From NCBI GenBank assembly GCA_023227965.1, contig JALOCA010000002.1, forward strand, positions 103,094-167,093: a DNA stretch of 64,000 nucleotides, written 5' to 3'. This DNA comes from Lentimicrobiaceae bacterium (lineage in GTDB: Bacteria; Bacteroidota; Bacteroidia; Bacteroidales; JALOCA01). This document shows, piece after piece, positions 10,221 to 19,520 of the stretch; positions within the stretch are counted from its first letter, which is position 1; every line of letters begins with the position of its first letter. The notes below the pieces were generated by a model. It was not told the origin of the DNA and did not search any database. It worked only from the letters and a program-made list of their open reading frames with translations. The translations under genes and the position numbers were made by a program.

Positions 10221-11531
10221 TTATTGTTTTATTATATGCATTTTACGTTCAAGTATCTGCTTCCGCCCGGGACCCGTGGAAATCATTTCAAAATGAATAC
10301 CCGTTTCTTTTTCAAGAAATGCGATGTAATCTTTTGCAGCCCCAGGTAATTGGTTAAAAGTTTCTGCTTTTTGCAGGTTTTCCATCCAGCCCTGCATTTC
10401 GGTATAAACGGGATGCAGAAGTTGACCAAGTATATCAGAAGGTAGATAATGTATTTTTTCAGTTTTCGATTCGTAATGGGTACAAATATTTATCTTATCG
10501 AAGGTATCAAGGACATCGGCTTTGGTAAGGATAAGATCAGTAACACCGTTAAGCATTATTGCATAGCGCAGTGCAGGCAGGTCAAGCCATCCGCACCTGC
10601 GTGGGCGACCAGTGGTAGAGCCGAATTCCTTACCGAGGTTCCGCAATTTTTCTCCGGTTTCATCTTCCAGTTCGGTGGGGAAAGGTCCACTTCCAACACG
10701 GGTGCAGTAGGCTTTTACGATTCCGTAAACCCGGCTTATCTTGTGGGGAGCAACACCCAGCCCGGTACAAGCTCCGGCTGTAATTGTATTACTGGATGTT
10801 ACAAAGGGATAAGAACCAAAGTCCACGTCGAGTAATGTTCCCTGAGCACCTTCGGCAAGCACTTTTTTCCCTTTGGCTATTTCGGCATTGATAAAAATTT
10901 CGCCTTCCACAAAATGGAAGAACTTCAACTTTTCGAGCGAGGCTAACCATTTTTCTTCATACTCAGCAAACGACATTCCATTAAGTTGAAAATCTGTATA
11001 TGAAAAATGATAGAGTTGGGAAACCAACGATAAATGGTAATTTTTCAGTTCGTTATATTTTTCCCGGAAGTCGGTTCTGAAAATTTCACAAATTCTCAAT
11101 CCGGAACGTGCGGTCTTGTCGGTATAAGTCGGTCCAATTCCTTTCAAAGTAGAACCAATTTTTGCACTTCCCTTTAGTGATTCGCTGGCAACATCAAGCA
11201 GACGATGTGTGGGCAAAATCAAATGAGCACGATTGGATATCAGCAGATTTTTCTTGGGGTCGGCTTTTTTTTGTTGTAAATCTTCAATTTCCTTAACAAG
11301 GAGGAAAGGGTCAATAATCACTCCGTTGCCAATCAGGTTCACTATTTCCGGGTGAAATATTCCTGACGGAATTGTATGTAAAATTTGTTTCTCTCCCTCT
11401 ATTTCAATGGTATGCCCTGCATTAGGTCCTCCCTGAAAACGAGCGACAATGTCATATCGGGGGCTGATGACATCCACAATTTTTCCTTTGCCTTCGTCTC
11501 CCCATTGTAATCCTAACAGTACATCTATCAT
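10221..11531 (-). CDS. purA: Adenylosuccinate synthetase
   Basis: The 436-residue protein begins with the invariant [12 protein letters not shown]-loop and contains the [16 protein letters not shown] and [10 protein letters not shown] motifs of PurA. It condenses IMP and aspartate with GTP hydrolysis, the first committed step to AMP. The length is normal. It lies between a Fur-family gene (gap of five bases) and deoD (gap of two bases), and spoT lies upstream, so the unit links purine nucleotide supply with the stringent response. Confidence 0.97.
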   Translation of the reverse strand: MIDVLLGLQWGDEGKGKIVDVISPRYDIVARFQGGPNAGHTIEIEGEKQILHTIPSGIFHPEIVNLIGNGVIIDPFLLVKEIEDLQQKKADPKKNLLISNRAHLILPTHRLLDVASESLKGSAKIGSTLKGIGPTYTDKTARSGLRICEIFRTDFREKYNELKNYHLSLVSQLYHFSYTDFQLNGMSFAEYEEKWLASLEKLKFFHFVEGEIFINAEIAKGKKVLAEGAQGTLLDVDFGSYPFVTSSNTITAGACTGLGVAPHKISRVYGIVKAYCTRVGSGPFPTELEDETGEKLRNLGKEFGSTTGRPRRCGWLDLPALRYAIMLNGVTDLILTKADVLDTFDKINICTHYESKTEKIHYLPSDILGQLLHPVYTEMQGWMENLQKAETFNQLPGAAKDYIAFLEKETGIHFEMISTGPGRKQILERKMHIIKQ

Positions 11532-11536
11532 TTTGG

Positions 11537-12010
11537 TTATTTCTTTTCGGTCAAAATCTCTTCTTTTTTTTCATTACATGTTCCGTAAAAAGTGAGAGAG
11601 TGATGTGTTATATTCATATTGAACATTTTACTTACCGACTCCTGGATTTCCTGAATACGGGGATCGCAAAATTCGAGTAATTTACCAGTGTCGAGGCATA
11701 AAATATGATCATGTTGGCTGAATTTATAGGAACGTTCAAATTGGGAGCCACTATGCCCAAACTGGTGTTTGATAACTAATTTACAATTGAGTAGCAGTTC
11801 GATGGTATTGTATAGTGTTGCCCTGCTAACCATATATTTGCTGTTTTTCATCCGGATGTACAGGGTTTCTATGTCGAAATGTCCATCGGTTGAATAAATT
11901 TCTTTGAGTATGGTAAAACGTTCGGGGGTTTTGCGATGTCCATGTTGAGTAAGGTATTCTGTAAAAAGTTTTTTTACAGCTTCAAAAGTCATTTTATCGG
12001 TCGGTTTCAT
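11537..12010 (-). CDS. Fur-family transcriptional regulator
   Basis: The 157-residue protein has the winged-helix domain (RKTPERFTILKEIYS; ATLYNTIELL) followed by the HDH metal-site motif of the Fur/PerR/Zur family. The following segment reads CLDTGKLLEF where most Fur proteins have a CxxC structural-zinc pair, so the second Cys is replaced by Thr. Whether it senses iron, peroxide or zinc is not clear. It is the first gene of a tight fur-purA-deoD group, 75 bases after spoT. Confidence 0.9.
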   Translation of the reverse strand: MKPTDKMTFEAVKKLFTEYLTQHGHRKTPERFTILKEIYSTDGHFDIETLYIRMKNSKYMVSRATLYNTIELLLNCKLVIKHQFGHSGSQFERSYKFSQHDHILCLDTGKLLEFCDPRIQEIQESVSKMFNMNITHHSLTFYGTCNEKKEEILTEKK

Positions 12011-12085
12011 CCTTTGAAAATTTGGATAAAAGTAAAAATAATTTTGTTTATTTGGTATAAATAAAAATAATTTGTCCTTTTATAT

Positions 12086-14341
12086 TCAATTTATTCTGCT
12101 TACCCGTGATACCCCTTTTATTTTTTTCAATTGTGCGATTAAAATGTTAAGATTCTCAGCATTATGTATAAATAGCATAATTTCTCCTTCGGTTACGCCT
12201 TCGTTGCTACTAAAGTGAAGCGAACGAATATTCAGATTGTGTTGTTCGGCAATAACCCTCGTTATATCAAGCACAAAACCAATTTTATCTATTCCGGTAA
12301 TTCGCACTCCGGTAAGAAATGAAATTTCGCCTTCCTGCCTCCATTTGGCTTTTACAATCCTGTTTCCAAACCTCGACATCAACTCACGGGCAATTTTACA
12401 GTTGGTACGATGGATATCAATGGTTTCATTATCACTAACCAAACCCACTACATCGTCGCCTGGAATGGGATTACAGCAATCGGAAATACAATAAATCACT
12501 TTGTCGAAATCGGCAATCAGAACCTGGGTGTCATTTTTCCCTTTAAGTTTATTTTGCATGCTCTCAGAAAGGTTTCTCGGCTTATCTTCATTTTTTTGCT
12601 TGGAAAAAGGCATCCGTATGTATTTCAGCCAGCTATTACTTTTGTCGGATTCGTGGCAGCTGTTTTTCAATTCCTTGATACCTACTTCGCCAAGAGCAAC
12701 CTTGTAATACAAATCGGTAAGAGAAGATAATTTATTAAATTCCTGAAATCGTATAACATTACTTTTAATAAATTCTATATTCAACTGGTTAAAAATTTCC
12801 TCCAGTATTTTTTTTCCTTCGGTTGCACGTTGTTTCCTTTCTTCGCGGAGGGCTTCCCTGATTTTAGCTTTTGCCCTTGCCGTAATTACAAAATCAAGCC
12901 ATTCTTCTTTGGGTTTTTCTTTTTTTGATGAAATGATTTCTACTTTGTCTCCGCTTGTTAGCTGGTGTTTAAGGGTTACCAGCTTGTTATTTACCTTAGC
13001 AGCAATGCAGGTACTTCCCAGGTTAGTATGGATGCTGTAAGCAAAATCAAGGGTTGTGGCATTGATAGGGAGTATCTTGGGGTCTCCCTTCGGAGTAAAT
13101 ACGGTAATTTCCTCGGGATACAAATTAAGTCTGACGGTTTCTACAAAATCAAGGGCATTTTCGTCGGCATTCTGTACAATTTCGCTGATACGTTCAAGCC
13201 ATTGGTCCAAACCGCTGGGAGTATTACTTCTTTCTTTGTATTTCCAGTGGGCGGCATAGCCTTTTTCGGCAATTTCGTGCATCCTGCGGGTACGTATCTG
13301 TACCTCCACCCATTGTCCGTTATCGCTAACGACAGTAGTATGCAATGCTTCATAACCGTTAGCTTTGGGAATTGAAATCCAATCACGAAAGCGGTTGGGC
13401 AATGGATTATAAAACCGGGTAACTATGTTATACACTTTCAGACACTCATCCTTTTCAACGAACTTATCGTTGAGGTCATCATCAGTTGATAATTCGATAA
13501 TTATACGAATGGCAAAAACATCGTACATTTCTTCAAATGCCACTTCTTTTTTTTGCATCTTTTTCCAGATGGAAAAAACAGATTTATCATGAAAAATTAT
13601 CTCAAATGCGCTGTTTCGTTTTTGAAGTTCTTTAACAATAGGGCTGATGAAGTGCGCAATAAAAGCTTTCCGTTCTGGTTCGGTTTCTTTTAGCTTTTTA
13701 TAGATTGCGTTATAACTTTCTTGCTGTGTAAACCTGAAGGCGAGATCTTCCAACTCACTTTTTATGGCATATAAACCTAAGCGGTGTGCAAGCGGAACAT
13801 ACAAAAAAGTAGTTTCTGACGCAATTTTTAGCTGTTTTTCATGTGCCATAAACTCGAGGGTTCGCATGTTGTGCAGCCTGTCGCCTAATTTTATCAGCAT
13901 AACTCTTACATCAATAGAAAGGGTTAACAAAATTTTACGGTGGTTCTCATCCTGTATTGTCCCAGTAGAAGAATCGGAAATTTTTTTGATTTTTGTGAGT
14001 CCATCCGTAATTTGTGCGACTTTTTCCCCGAATGCATCGCGAATATCTTCGAGTGGATAACCTGCATCTTCCACTACATCATGCAGCAAAGCACAAATAA
14101 TGGAAGTTTCGCCCAATCCTATTTCTCCTGCGCATATTCTTGCAACTTCGAGAGGATGATAAATATAAGGCTCTCCACTTTTGCGTCGCATATCTTTATG
14201 TGCTCGCAATGCCAGTTTAAACGCCTTTTGTACCATAGAAGTATCGCGAAACTCCTTTGTATGCATACGCCAGGTATTTAGCAACTTGCGATACCTGCGA
14301 ATGATTTCTCGTTTTTCCTGTTCCGGGTCTATCTGGTACAT
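12086..14341 (-). CDS. spoT: RelA/SpoT-type bifunctional (p)ppGpp synthetase/hydrolase
   Basis: The 751 residues are the standard long RSH layout: an N-terminal HD hydrolase domain (HPLEVARI and LLHDVVED near residues 65-95), the synthetase domain (YDVFAIRII, RFRDWISIPKANGYEALHT), a TGS domain (ITVFTPKGDPKILP, about 405-465), a zinc-finger-like region (CISDCCNPIPGD) and a C-terminal ACT domain. It makes and degrades the alarmone (p)ppGpp in the cytoplasm. Both domains keep their key motifs, so both activities are expected. It lies at the head of the spoT-fur-purA-deoD strand. Confidence 0.95.
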   Translation of the reverse strand: MYQIDPEQEKREIIRRYRKLLNTWRMHTKEFRDTSMVQKAFKLALRAHKDMRRKSGEPYIYHPLEVARICAGEIGLGETSIICALLHDVVEDAGYPLEDIRDAFGEKVAQITDGLTKIKKISDSSTGTIQDENHRKILLTLSIDVRVMLIKLGDRLHNMRTLEFMAHEKQLKIASETTFLYVPLAHRLGLYAIKSELEDLAFRFTQQESYNAIYKKLKETEPERKAFIAHFISPIVKELQKRNSAFEIIFHDKSVFSIWKKMQKKEVAFEEMYDVFAIRIIIELSTDDDLNDKFVEKDECLKVYNIVTRFYNPLPNRFRDWISIPKANGYEALHTTVVSDNGQWVEVQIRTRRMHEIAEKGYAAHWKYKERSNTPSGLDQWLERISEIVQNADENALDFVETVRLNLYPEEITVFTPKGDPKILPINATTLDFAYSIHTNLGSTCIAAKVNNKLVTLKHQLTSGDKVEIISSKKEKPKEEWLDFVITARAKAKIREALREERKQRATEGKKILEEIFNQLNIEFIKSNVIRFQEFNKLSSLTDLYYKVALGEVGIKELKNSCHESDKSNSWLKYIRMPFSKQKNEDKPRNLSESMQNKLKGKNDTQVLIADFDKVIYCISDCCNPIPGDDVVGLVSDNETIDIHRTNCKIARELMSRFGNRIVKAKWRQEGEISFLTGVRITGIDKIGFVLDITRVIAEQHNLNIRSLHFSSNEGVTEGEIMLFIHNAENLNILIAQLKKIKGVSRVSRIN

Positions 14342-14372
14342 AAAGGGTATTAAAAATGCGATTATGCGCTTA

Positions 14373-14380
14373 CAAAATTA
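14373..14380 (-). promoter_or_regulatory. Putative -7 promoter element of spoT
   Basis: CAAAATTA on the + strand reads TAATTTTG on the - strand and fits TAnnTTTG. It lies 32 bases upstream of the spoT start. No convincing -33 TTTG was found. Confidence 0.35.
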
Positions 14381-14538
14381 ATAAAATGCGAATTGTATTT
14401 TACTTTAAGGCTTTTCATCTTTCAATAAATTTGCGATGTTAACTGCATACTAAAAATAATCCGTAGTAAAAATCTTCGGATATTTTATATTTTTTATTAT
14501 CTCCATTGCAACCTAGACTGGAACTTATGGGATTTTCT

Positions 14539-14546
14539 TATCTTTG
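14539..14546 (+). promoter_or_regulatory. Putative -7 promoter element of the first ompH gene
   Basis: TATCTTTG matches the Bacteroidetes -7 consensus. If it is used, the ompH message has a leader of about 130 bases that includes the inverted repeat at 14625-14656. No -33 TTTG is seen at the usual distance. Confidence 0.45.
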
Positions 14547-14624
14547 TGGCAGGATTTTTGTAAATATTTATCAAAACCAATACCATCTATACTATGAAAC
14601 GAGCATGTTCGTTAAACACAAATA

Positions 14625-14656
14625 CGGATGAAGATCTCACATGCGAGTTCCATCCG
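14625..14656 (+). promoter_or_regulatory. Imperfect hairpin in the ompH leader
   Basis: CGGATG at 14625-14630 pairs with CATCCG at 14651-14656, and an inner CTC pairs with GAG around a six-base loop. It lies inside a possible 30-codon leader frame (14594 to 14686) that ends across the ompH start. There is no T tract, so it is not a standard terminator. Any role is speculative. Confidence 0.3.
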
Positions 14657-14682
14657 ATTTTAAATTTAAAAATTATTTACGG

Positions 14683-15261
14683 ATGAAAAAGTTAATTGTA
14701 AGCGTACTTTTTGTTGTATGCACCGTTTTTTCCTTTGCCCAAAAATTTGCCTATGTTGACACGGAATATATACTCAAAAACATTCCGGAGTACAATGATG
14801 CCCAAGCCCAGTTGGACGAACTGTCTATACAATGGCAGAAGGAAATAGAAACCCGTTTTGCGGAAATAGATAAGATGTATAAAGACTTTCAGAATGAAGC
14901 TGTATTGCTTCCCGCCGACGCAAAAAAGAAGAAAGAAGATGCAATAGTCAGCAAAGAAAAAGAGGCTAAAGATTTGCAAAAAAAGAGATTCGGAAAGGAT
15001 AGTGACCTTACGAAAAAGCGCCAGGAATTGGTAAAACCCATTCAGGAAAAAATTTACAACGCCATTGAAGAGTATGCCAACGAAAGTGGCTATGCCGTAA
15101 TTTTCGATAAATCGGGCAGCCTTACCATGCTATATTCGAATGGGAAATATGATGTAAGTGACCAGATTCTCGACAAATTGGGATACACGTATTCTAAAAG
15201 GACAGATGAAAGCCCGAAAAAAGAAAGCAGTAAAGGCGGGAATACTGAGGTAAAAAAATAA
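14683..15261 (+). CDS. OmpH/Skp-family periplasmic chaperone
   Basis: I chose the ATG at 14683 because it gives a clean signal peptide (MKKLIVSVLF to FSFAQ); the ATG at 14641 would add 14 residues before it. The mature protein (about 172 residues) has the Skp layout: a short N-terminal strand (KFAYVDTEYIL), a long charged coiled coil (about 40-130) that would form the tentacles, and a C-terminal strand (YAVIFDKSG). Skp-type trimers hold unfolded outer-membrane proteins in the periplasm. A Lys/Ser-rich tail follows. It is paired with a second OmpH gene. Confidence 0.9.
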   Translation: MKKLIVSVLFVVCTVFSFAQKFAYVDTEYILKNIPEYNDAQAQLDELSIQWQKEIETRFAEIDKMYKDFQNEAVLLPADAKKKKEDAIVSKEKEAKDLQKKRFGKDSDLTKKRQELVKPIQEKIYNAIEEYANESGYAVIFDKSGSLTMLYSNGKYDVSDQILDKLGYTYSKRTDESPKKESSKGGNTEVKK

Positions 15262-15267
15262 AATTCC

Positions 15268-15275
15268 TATCTTTG
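15268..15275 (+). promoter_or_regulatory. Putative -7 promoter element between the ompH genes
   Basis: TATCTTTG lies 34 bases before the second ompH start and fits TAnnTTTG, so the second gene may have its own promoter as well as read-through. Confidence 0.4.
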
Positions 15276-15309
15276 CCGTTCCAAATTTATTAATAAACAC
15301 TTTTAACCC

Positions 15310-15858
15310 ATGAAAAATACTATTAAAGCTTGTCTGCTGATAGGAATTTGTATGCTTACAATTTCGGTTTCTGCCCAAACCAATTCAAAGTTGGGACATC
15401 TTGATTTTGCAAAACTCTATAGCTTAATTCCAGGTCAGGATTCTATTCAGAAAATTTATTCTGATTATCAAAAAACAATTAAAGATCAGTTTGATGCTAT
15501 GCAGGCTGAACTCGAAAGCAAATACAACGACTACCAAGCAAACAATGCTACATGGTCGGCTATTATCAAACAAAATAAAGAAAAAGAAATAGCAGATTTA
15601 CAAGATCGCATGCAGGCTTTCCAGCAAAATGCCCAGCAGGATTTGCAAAACAAAGAATCTGAACTAACCGCACCTTTAATTGAAAAAGCTAAAAAAGCTG
15701 TTAGGGATGTCGCCAAAGAAAATGGCTTTACTTATGTTTTTAACAGTGGAGACAACGGCGTAACGATACTTTATACTTCCGACAACAGTGAAGATCTGAT
15801 GCCTCTCGTTAAAAAGAAACTCGGAATAAAAGAAGAAAAGAAAGAAGTAAAAAAATAA
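15310..15858 (+). CDS. OmpH/Skp-family periplasmic chaperone (second copy)
   Basis: This 182-residue protein has a signal peptide ending near SVSAQ and the same Skp layout as its upstream neighbour (KLGHLDFAKLYSLIP, a long Gln/Lys-rich helix pair, then FTYVFNSGDNG). The two are diverged paralogues, an arrangement common in Bacteroidota. It serves outer-membrane protein folding. A strong terminator follows at 15882-15913. Confidence 0.92.
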   Translation: MKNTIKACLLIGICMLTISVSAQTNSKLGHLDFAKLYSLIPGQDSIQKIYSDYQKTIKDQFDAMQAELESKYNDYQANNATWSAIIKQNKEKEIADLQDRMQAFQQNAQQDLQNKESELTAPLIEKAKKAVRDVAKENGFTYVFNSGDNGVTILYTSDNSEDLMPLVKKKLGIKEEKKEVKK

Positions 15859-15881
15859 TACCATTTGTATATAGTTACAAC

Positions 15882-15913
15882 AAAAGCTCCCGTATGCACA
15901 GGAGCTTTTTTTA
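15882..15913 (+). terminator. Intrinsic terminator after the ompH pair
   Basis: AAAGCTCC pairs with GGAGCTTT around a nine-base loop, followed by a run of seven T. It ends the ompH transcript before the TPR gene. Confidence 0.85.
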
Positions 15914-15992
15914 TAGGCTACACTTTTAGTATCAAAAACTTTATTATTCACTTTTCGTAATGTGCTTTTTGCTGCTTAGAATAAAAAAAATT

Positions 15993-17819
15993 ATGTATAA
16001 ATTATTGTTTTTAGTTGGTCTGTTGATGTGTACTTGTACTGTTTTTCCACAGGGACAATCCTATACCAACGAACAATTAGCCTTACAATACATGATGAAC
16101 CGTGAATTCGACAAAGCAGTGGAAATTTATGAGGATTTGTATAATAAAAATCCTACCCAGTATTATTTTTCCAATTATACCTTTTGCCTGATAGAACTGC
16201 AGAATTATGAAAAAGCGGAAAAAATAATTAAGAAACATATTCGATCCCACCCCAAAGAACCCAAATTTTTGGTAGATTTAGGCTACGTATACAGCAAAGA
16301 AGGTGAGCAACGCAAGTCTGAAAATGCATATAATGAAGCTATTGAAAAAATGAAGCCCGACAGGCAGCAAATCACAGAATTGGCTAATGCCTTTTTGGTA
16401 AAACGGGAAAATGAAAGAGCCATCGAAACCATAAAAAAAGGAAGAAACCTGCTTCCCGATAAATATCCCTTCAGCATAGAACTTGCCGACATTTACGAAA
16501 GGCAGGAGGACTGGTCGAATTATTATAACGAACTGCTTGACCTGATTATATTTGATTATCAGTATTTGCAAAATGTGCAAAATAAATTGCAGGATAACCT
16601 TACCAATGACCCCGAAAACAAAAAAAATGAAGCTTTCCGGAATATTTTGTTGAAACGGATACAAAAATTCCCGGAACAACAATTTTATGCGGAACTGATG
16701 ATTTGGTATTCTATTCAACAAAAAGATTTTGCCTCTGCCTTGTTACAAGCAAAAGCTTTAGACCGCCGGAATGGTGAAAACGGACAGCGCATCATGGAAA
16801 TTGGCGACTTGGCAACCACCAATAAAAAATACGAACTTGCAGAAGATGCTTATAGTTACATTGTTACAAAAAAAGGGGAAGAAAGTCCCTATTATGTAAA
16901 CAGTAGAATTGCTTTGCTCGAAACTCGTATGAACAGGCTGATTCCGGATTTTCCATTGAACAAAGAAAAAATGCTGGCACTGGAAAATGAAATGTACAGT
17001 ACACTGAGTACTTTGGGGAAGAATCGCAATACCATTCCCCTGATGCGCGCCCTTGCCCGTTTGGAAGCCTTTTATCTTTCAAAAAACAATACTGCCATAG
17101 CACTATTGAATGAAGCCATCAATATCGAAAATATAAGTACCATAATTCAAGCCGAATGCAAACTTGACTTGGCAGATATCATGCTTTTTTCGGGTGAACA
17201 ATGGGAAGCCACCCTTTTGTATTCACAGGTTGAAAAATCCTTACCCAACGACCCGCTTGCACACGAAGCCAAATTCAGGAATGCCCGTCTTTTTTATTTT
17301 ATCGGGGAATTTAGTTGGGCGAAAGCACAATTAGACGTTTTAAAAGCAGCTACAAGCAAGTTGATTGCCAACGATGCTATGCAATTATCGCTTTTGATTG
17401 CTGATAACACCAATCCCGATAGCACCTCTACCGAACTTGCCATGTACAGCCGCGCTGATTTTCTTCTTTACCAAAATAAAAAAGAAATGGCTTTGCAAAC
17501 CCTCGATTCGCTACTTACAAGTTTTTCTTCACACCCTATAATCAGTCAGGTTATTTTTAAAGAATCAGAAATCAGAATTTTACAAGGTCGTTATCTGGAT
17601 GCCGATACGTTATTGGGTCAGATTTTGGTTACCTATCCTTACAGCATTCTTGCTGATGATGCGCTAATGAAACGTGCTGAATTGTATGAAAATCAATTCC
17701 AAAACCCAACGAAAGCCATGTACTTTTACCAGAAATTGATGACCAATTACCCCGGAAGCCTTTTTGTAGAAGAAGCCCGCAAACGGTTCAGGGCTTTAAG
17801 GGGCGATCTGGTAAATTGA
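15993..17819 (+). CDS. Exported tetratricopeptide-repeat protein
   Basis: I chose the ATG at 15993, which starts a good signal peptide (MYKLLFLVGLLMCTCTVFPQ); the upstream ATG at 15960 adds a poor extension. The 608-residue protein consists mostly of TPR-like helical pairs (for example FDKAVEIYEDLYNKNPTQYYF near the start and AMYFYQKLMTNYPGSLF at the end). Periplasmic TPR proteins of this kind act as scaffolds, but the partner cannot be named. The end resembles the repeats of YbgF/BamD-like proteins (PYSILADDALMKRAELYE), which would fit envelope assembly next to two Skp-type chaperones. Confidence 0.8.
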   Translation: MYKLLFLVGLLMCTCTVFPQGQSYTNEQLALQYMMNREFDKAVEIYEDLYNKNPTQYYFSNYTFCLIELQNYEKAEKIIKKHIRSHPKEPKFLVDLGYVYSKEGEQRKSENAYNEAIEKMKPDRQQITELANAFLVKRENERAIETIKKGRNLLPDKYPFSIELADIYERQEDWSNYYNELLDLIIFDYQYLQNVQNKLQDNLTNDPENKKNEAFRNILLKRIQKFPEQQFYAELMIWYSIQQKDFASALLQAKALDRRNGENGQRIMEIGDLATTNKKYELAEDAYSYIVTKKGEESPYYVNSRIALLETRMNRLIPDFPLNKEKMLALENEMYSTLSTLGKNRNTIPLMRALARLEAFYLSKNNTAIALLNEAINIENISTIIQAECKLDLADIMLFSGEQWEATLLYSQVEKSLPNDPLAHEAKFRNARLFYFIGEFSWAKAQLDVLKAATSKLIANDAMQLSLLIADNTNPDSTSTELAMYSRADFLLYQNKKEMALQTLDSLLTSFSSHPIISQVIFKESEIRILQGRYLDADTLLGQILVTYPYSILADDALMKRAELYENQFQNPTKAMYFYQKLMTNYPGSLFVEEARKRFRALRGDLVN

Positions 17820-18056
17820 TGCAAATAATATCTGCATAGGGCTATTCTGGTTATCCTTTAAATAGTTGTTTCTTTGAACAGTGAATGATATTAGATATTA
17901 ACATAACAAGACCGTTGCAAAATGCTACGAGAGTTAGTTTTCTAACTTTGTGTTGATAATTTTTGTTTTTCGTGATAAAACAGCTTTTTTTACTATTTTC
18001 GCTTCATTATATCTCAATAATATTACTGTAAATGAGGGGAAAAACTCTTATTTTTT

Positions 18057-18170
18057 AGCATTGGGAGATATATAGAAACACCCGCCAATCCAACCACGGA
18101 TATTACGGACATGGCTGCCTGTGCCGAAATAGTACACAAACACAATACACTAATGATTAACGTTTTTTTT
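18057..18170 (+). pseudogene. Relic of a Cys/Met-metabolism PLP enzyme (methionine gamma-lyase type)
   Basis: Translation from 18063 reads RYIETPANPTTDITDMAAC and then AEIVHKHNTLMINVFF, which matches the ETPANPT...AEIAHKH segment found in the middle of methionine gamma-lyase, cystathionine gamma-synthase and related enzymes. No start, PLP-lysine region or C-terminus is present; the frame ends at a stop about 30 codons further on. Only about 35-40 of roughly 400 codons survive. It is the only interpretable content of the otherwise gene-free stretch 17820-18258. Confidence 0.7.
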
Positions 18171-18211
18171 ATCAGGTTGCGTAAAAAATTAAATTGAACT
18201 ATTTGTTAATG

Positions 18212-18242
18212 AAGAAGGATACCATTTAAAGGTATCCTTCTT
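18212..18242. terminator. Terminator-like hairpin between convergent genes
   Basis: AAGAAGGATACC (18212-18223) is a perfect inverted repeat of GGTATCCTTCTT (18231-18242) with a seven-base loop. It lies 17 bases beyond the stop of the - strand stress-protein gene, so it most likely ends that transcript. The T tract is short on both strands. Confidence 0.65.
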
Positions 18243-18258
18243 TGAAAATTTCCCAACT

Positions 18259-19386
18259 TTAAAACGGAAAAACCAATAGTGGCAAACGGGTATGGTACAA
18301 CATCCGCTTTGTCATACTGGGATTAAGTAACCTTTGGATGATGTTCCGTTTGTGGGTGGTCATGGCTAACAGTCCGATATTATTATTGCGGATATAGGTT
18401 TCCAGGCTGTTAAAAACATTGTCGCCCACTATCATTTCGCATTCCACTTGCATTCCACCAAATTTATCTTGTAAAAATTGCTGCATTTCATTAAATTTGG
18501 CTTTATCCCAGGGCTTTTTTATGCCGAGACTTACATGTACACAATGTACTTTGGCATTAAACGGCTCAATGAATTGCAATAGTTCACTCAATGCAAGAAA
18601 GTCAGTATCATCAAAATCGGTAGCGTACAATACATTTAAATTTTTATTGACGCCTTCAAACTGATAATCGTGGGGGATGGCGAGCACAGGGATAGAAGAT
18701 TTTTCAATGAGTTCGGCAGTAGTACCTCCCACAACAGATTTTTTGTCTCCCTTCCCGCGCATTCCCATTATAATGATATCAGGTTTATATTTTTGCGAAT
18801 ACATCATAATGGCTTCGGCAGGGATACCTTCCGCTATAGATTTGCTGATTTCCGGCATGTATTCCGATTTGGTTTTTACTTGGTTTACAACAATCCGTTT
18901 GTATTTTTCCAAAGCTTTTTGCATTTCTTTTCCGGTATCGGTTACCAAGGAGTAGGTATCGGCAAGCATGGGAAAAGTATGATCTTCATAGGGCGATGCA
19001 GCAAAACTGGGCTGAAGATAAGTGTGTAACAAACGGATTTTGGCTTGCAAAACCCTTGCAAGACCAATAGCAAAACGAAAACCAACAGTGGATTGCTCTG
19101 AAAAATCAACAGGAACCAGAATTTTTTTAATCTTTCCTTCTTTTTTGGCAAGCAATTTCAGGTCTTCACCATATTCCTGCTTTACATCTTCAATAATTTT
19201 CATAGCATGTTCCACGTCGGCTTCACGAATCATGATTTGTACCCCTGCCGAAACATCGGGCTGAATCATATTTTCATTCAGCGTGAAGCATTCAATATTC
19301 TCGGATTCAAATCGCGCCTGCAGTATAAGTGCTCTTGAATACGAATAAGTTGCAATGTGTAATATCCGGTTTTTCATGGCTAACAT
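18259..19386 (-). CDS. Universal stress protein with two USP domains and an N-terminal extra domain
   Basis: The 375-residue protein has an N-terminal region (about 1-75; ALILQARFESENIECFTLNE) like the small DUF2007 signal-transducing domain, then a USP domain (KKILVPVDFSEQS to IPVLAIPHD, with the GMRGKGDKKSVVGGTTAELI nucleotide-binding loop) and a second, more diverged USP half (LNVLYATDFDDTD to PLLVFPF). The first USP unit keeps the Gly-rich ATP-binding pattern; the second lacks it. USP proteins respond to starvation and stress in the cytoplasm. The ATG at 19377 is an alternative start. Confidence 0.88.
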   Translation of the reverse strand: MLAMKNRILHIATYSYSRALILQARFESENIECFTLNENMIQPDVSAGVQIMIREADVEHAMKIIEDVKQEYGEDLKLLAKKEGKIKKILVPVDFSEQSTVGFRFAIGLARVLQAKIRLLHTYLQPSFAASPYEDHTFPMLADTYSLVTDTGKEMQKALEKYKRIVVNQVKTKSEYMPEISKSIAEGIPAEAIMMYSQKYKPDIIIMGMRGKGDKKSVVGGTTAELIEKSSIPVLAIPHDYQFEGVNKNLNVLYATDFDDTDFLALSELLQFIEPFNAKVHCVHVSLGIKKPWDKAKFNEMQQFLQDKFGGMQVECEMIVGDNVFNSLETYIRNNNIGLLAMTTHKRNIIQRLLNPSMTKRMLYHTRLPLLVFPF

Positions 19387-19393
19387 TTTTTCT

Positions 19394-19401
19394 CAAATAT
19401 A
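19394..19401 (-). promoter_or_regulatory. Putative -7 promoter element of the stress-protein gene
   Basis: CAAATATA on the + strand is TATATTTG on the - strand, a match to TAnnTTTG eight bases before the start codon. The short distance would make a nearly leaderless message or favour the ATG at 19377. Confidence 0.4.
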
Positions 19402-19476
19402 ATAAAAAAATTATAATGCTTCCTGTTTTTTTACAAATTTTAAAAAAGATGCAAGTGCTATAAAATCAATGGTGTA

Positions 19477-19502
19477 TTGAACACCTAGTATTTGTACCTT
19501 TG
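19477..19502 (+). promoter_or_regulatory. Putative promoter of the pseudouridine synthase gene
   Basis: TACCTTTG at 19495-19502 fits the -7 consensus, with TTG at 19477-19479 slightly closer than the usual -33 spacing. The start codon follows 18 bases later. Confidence 0.5.
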
Positions 19503-19520
19503 CTGCCCTATTTATAAAAA

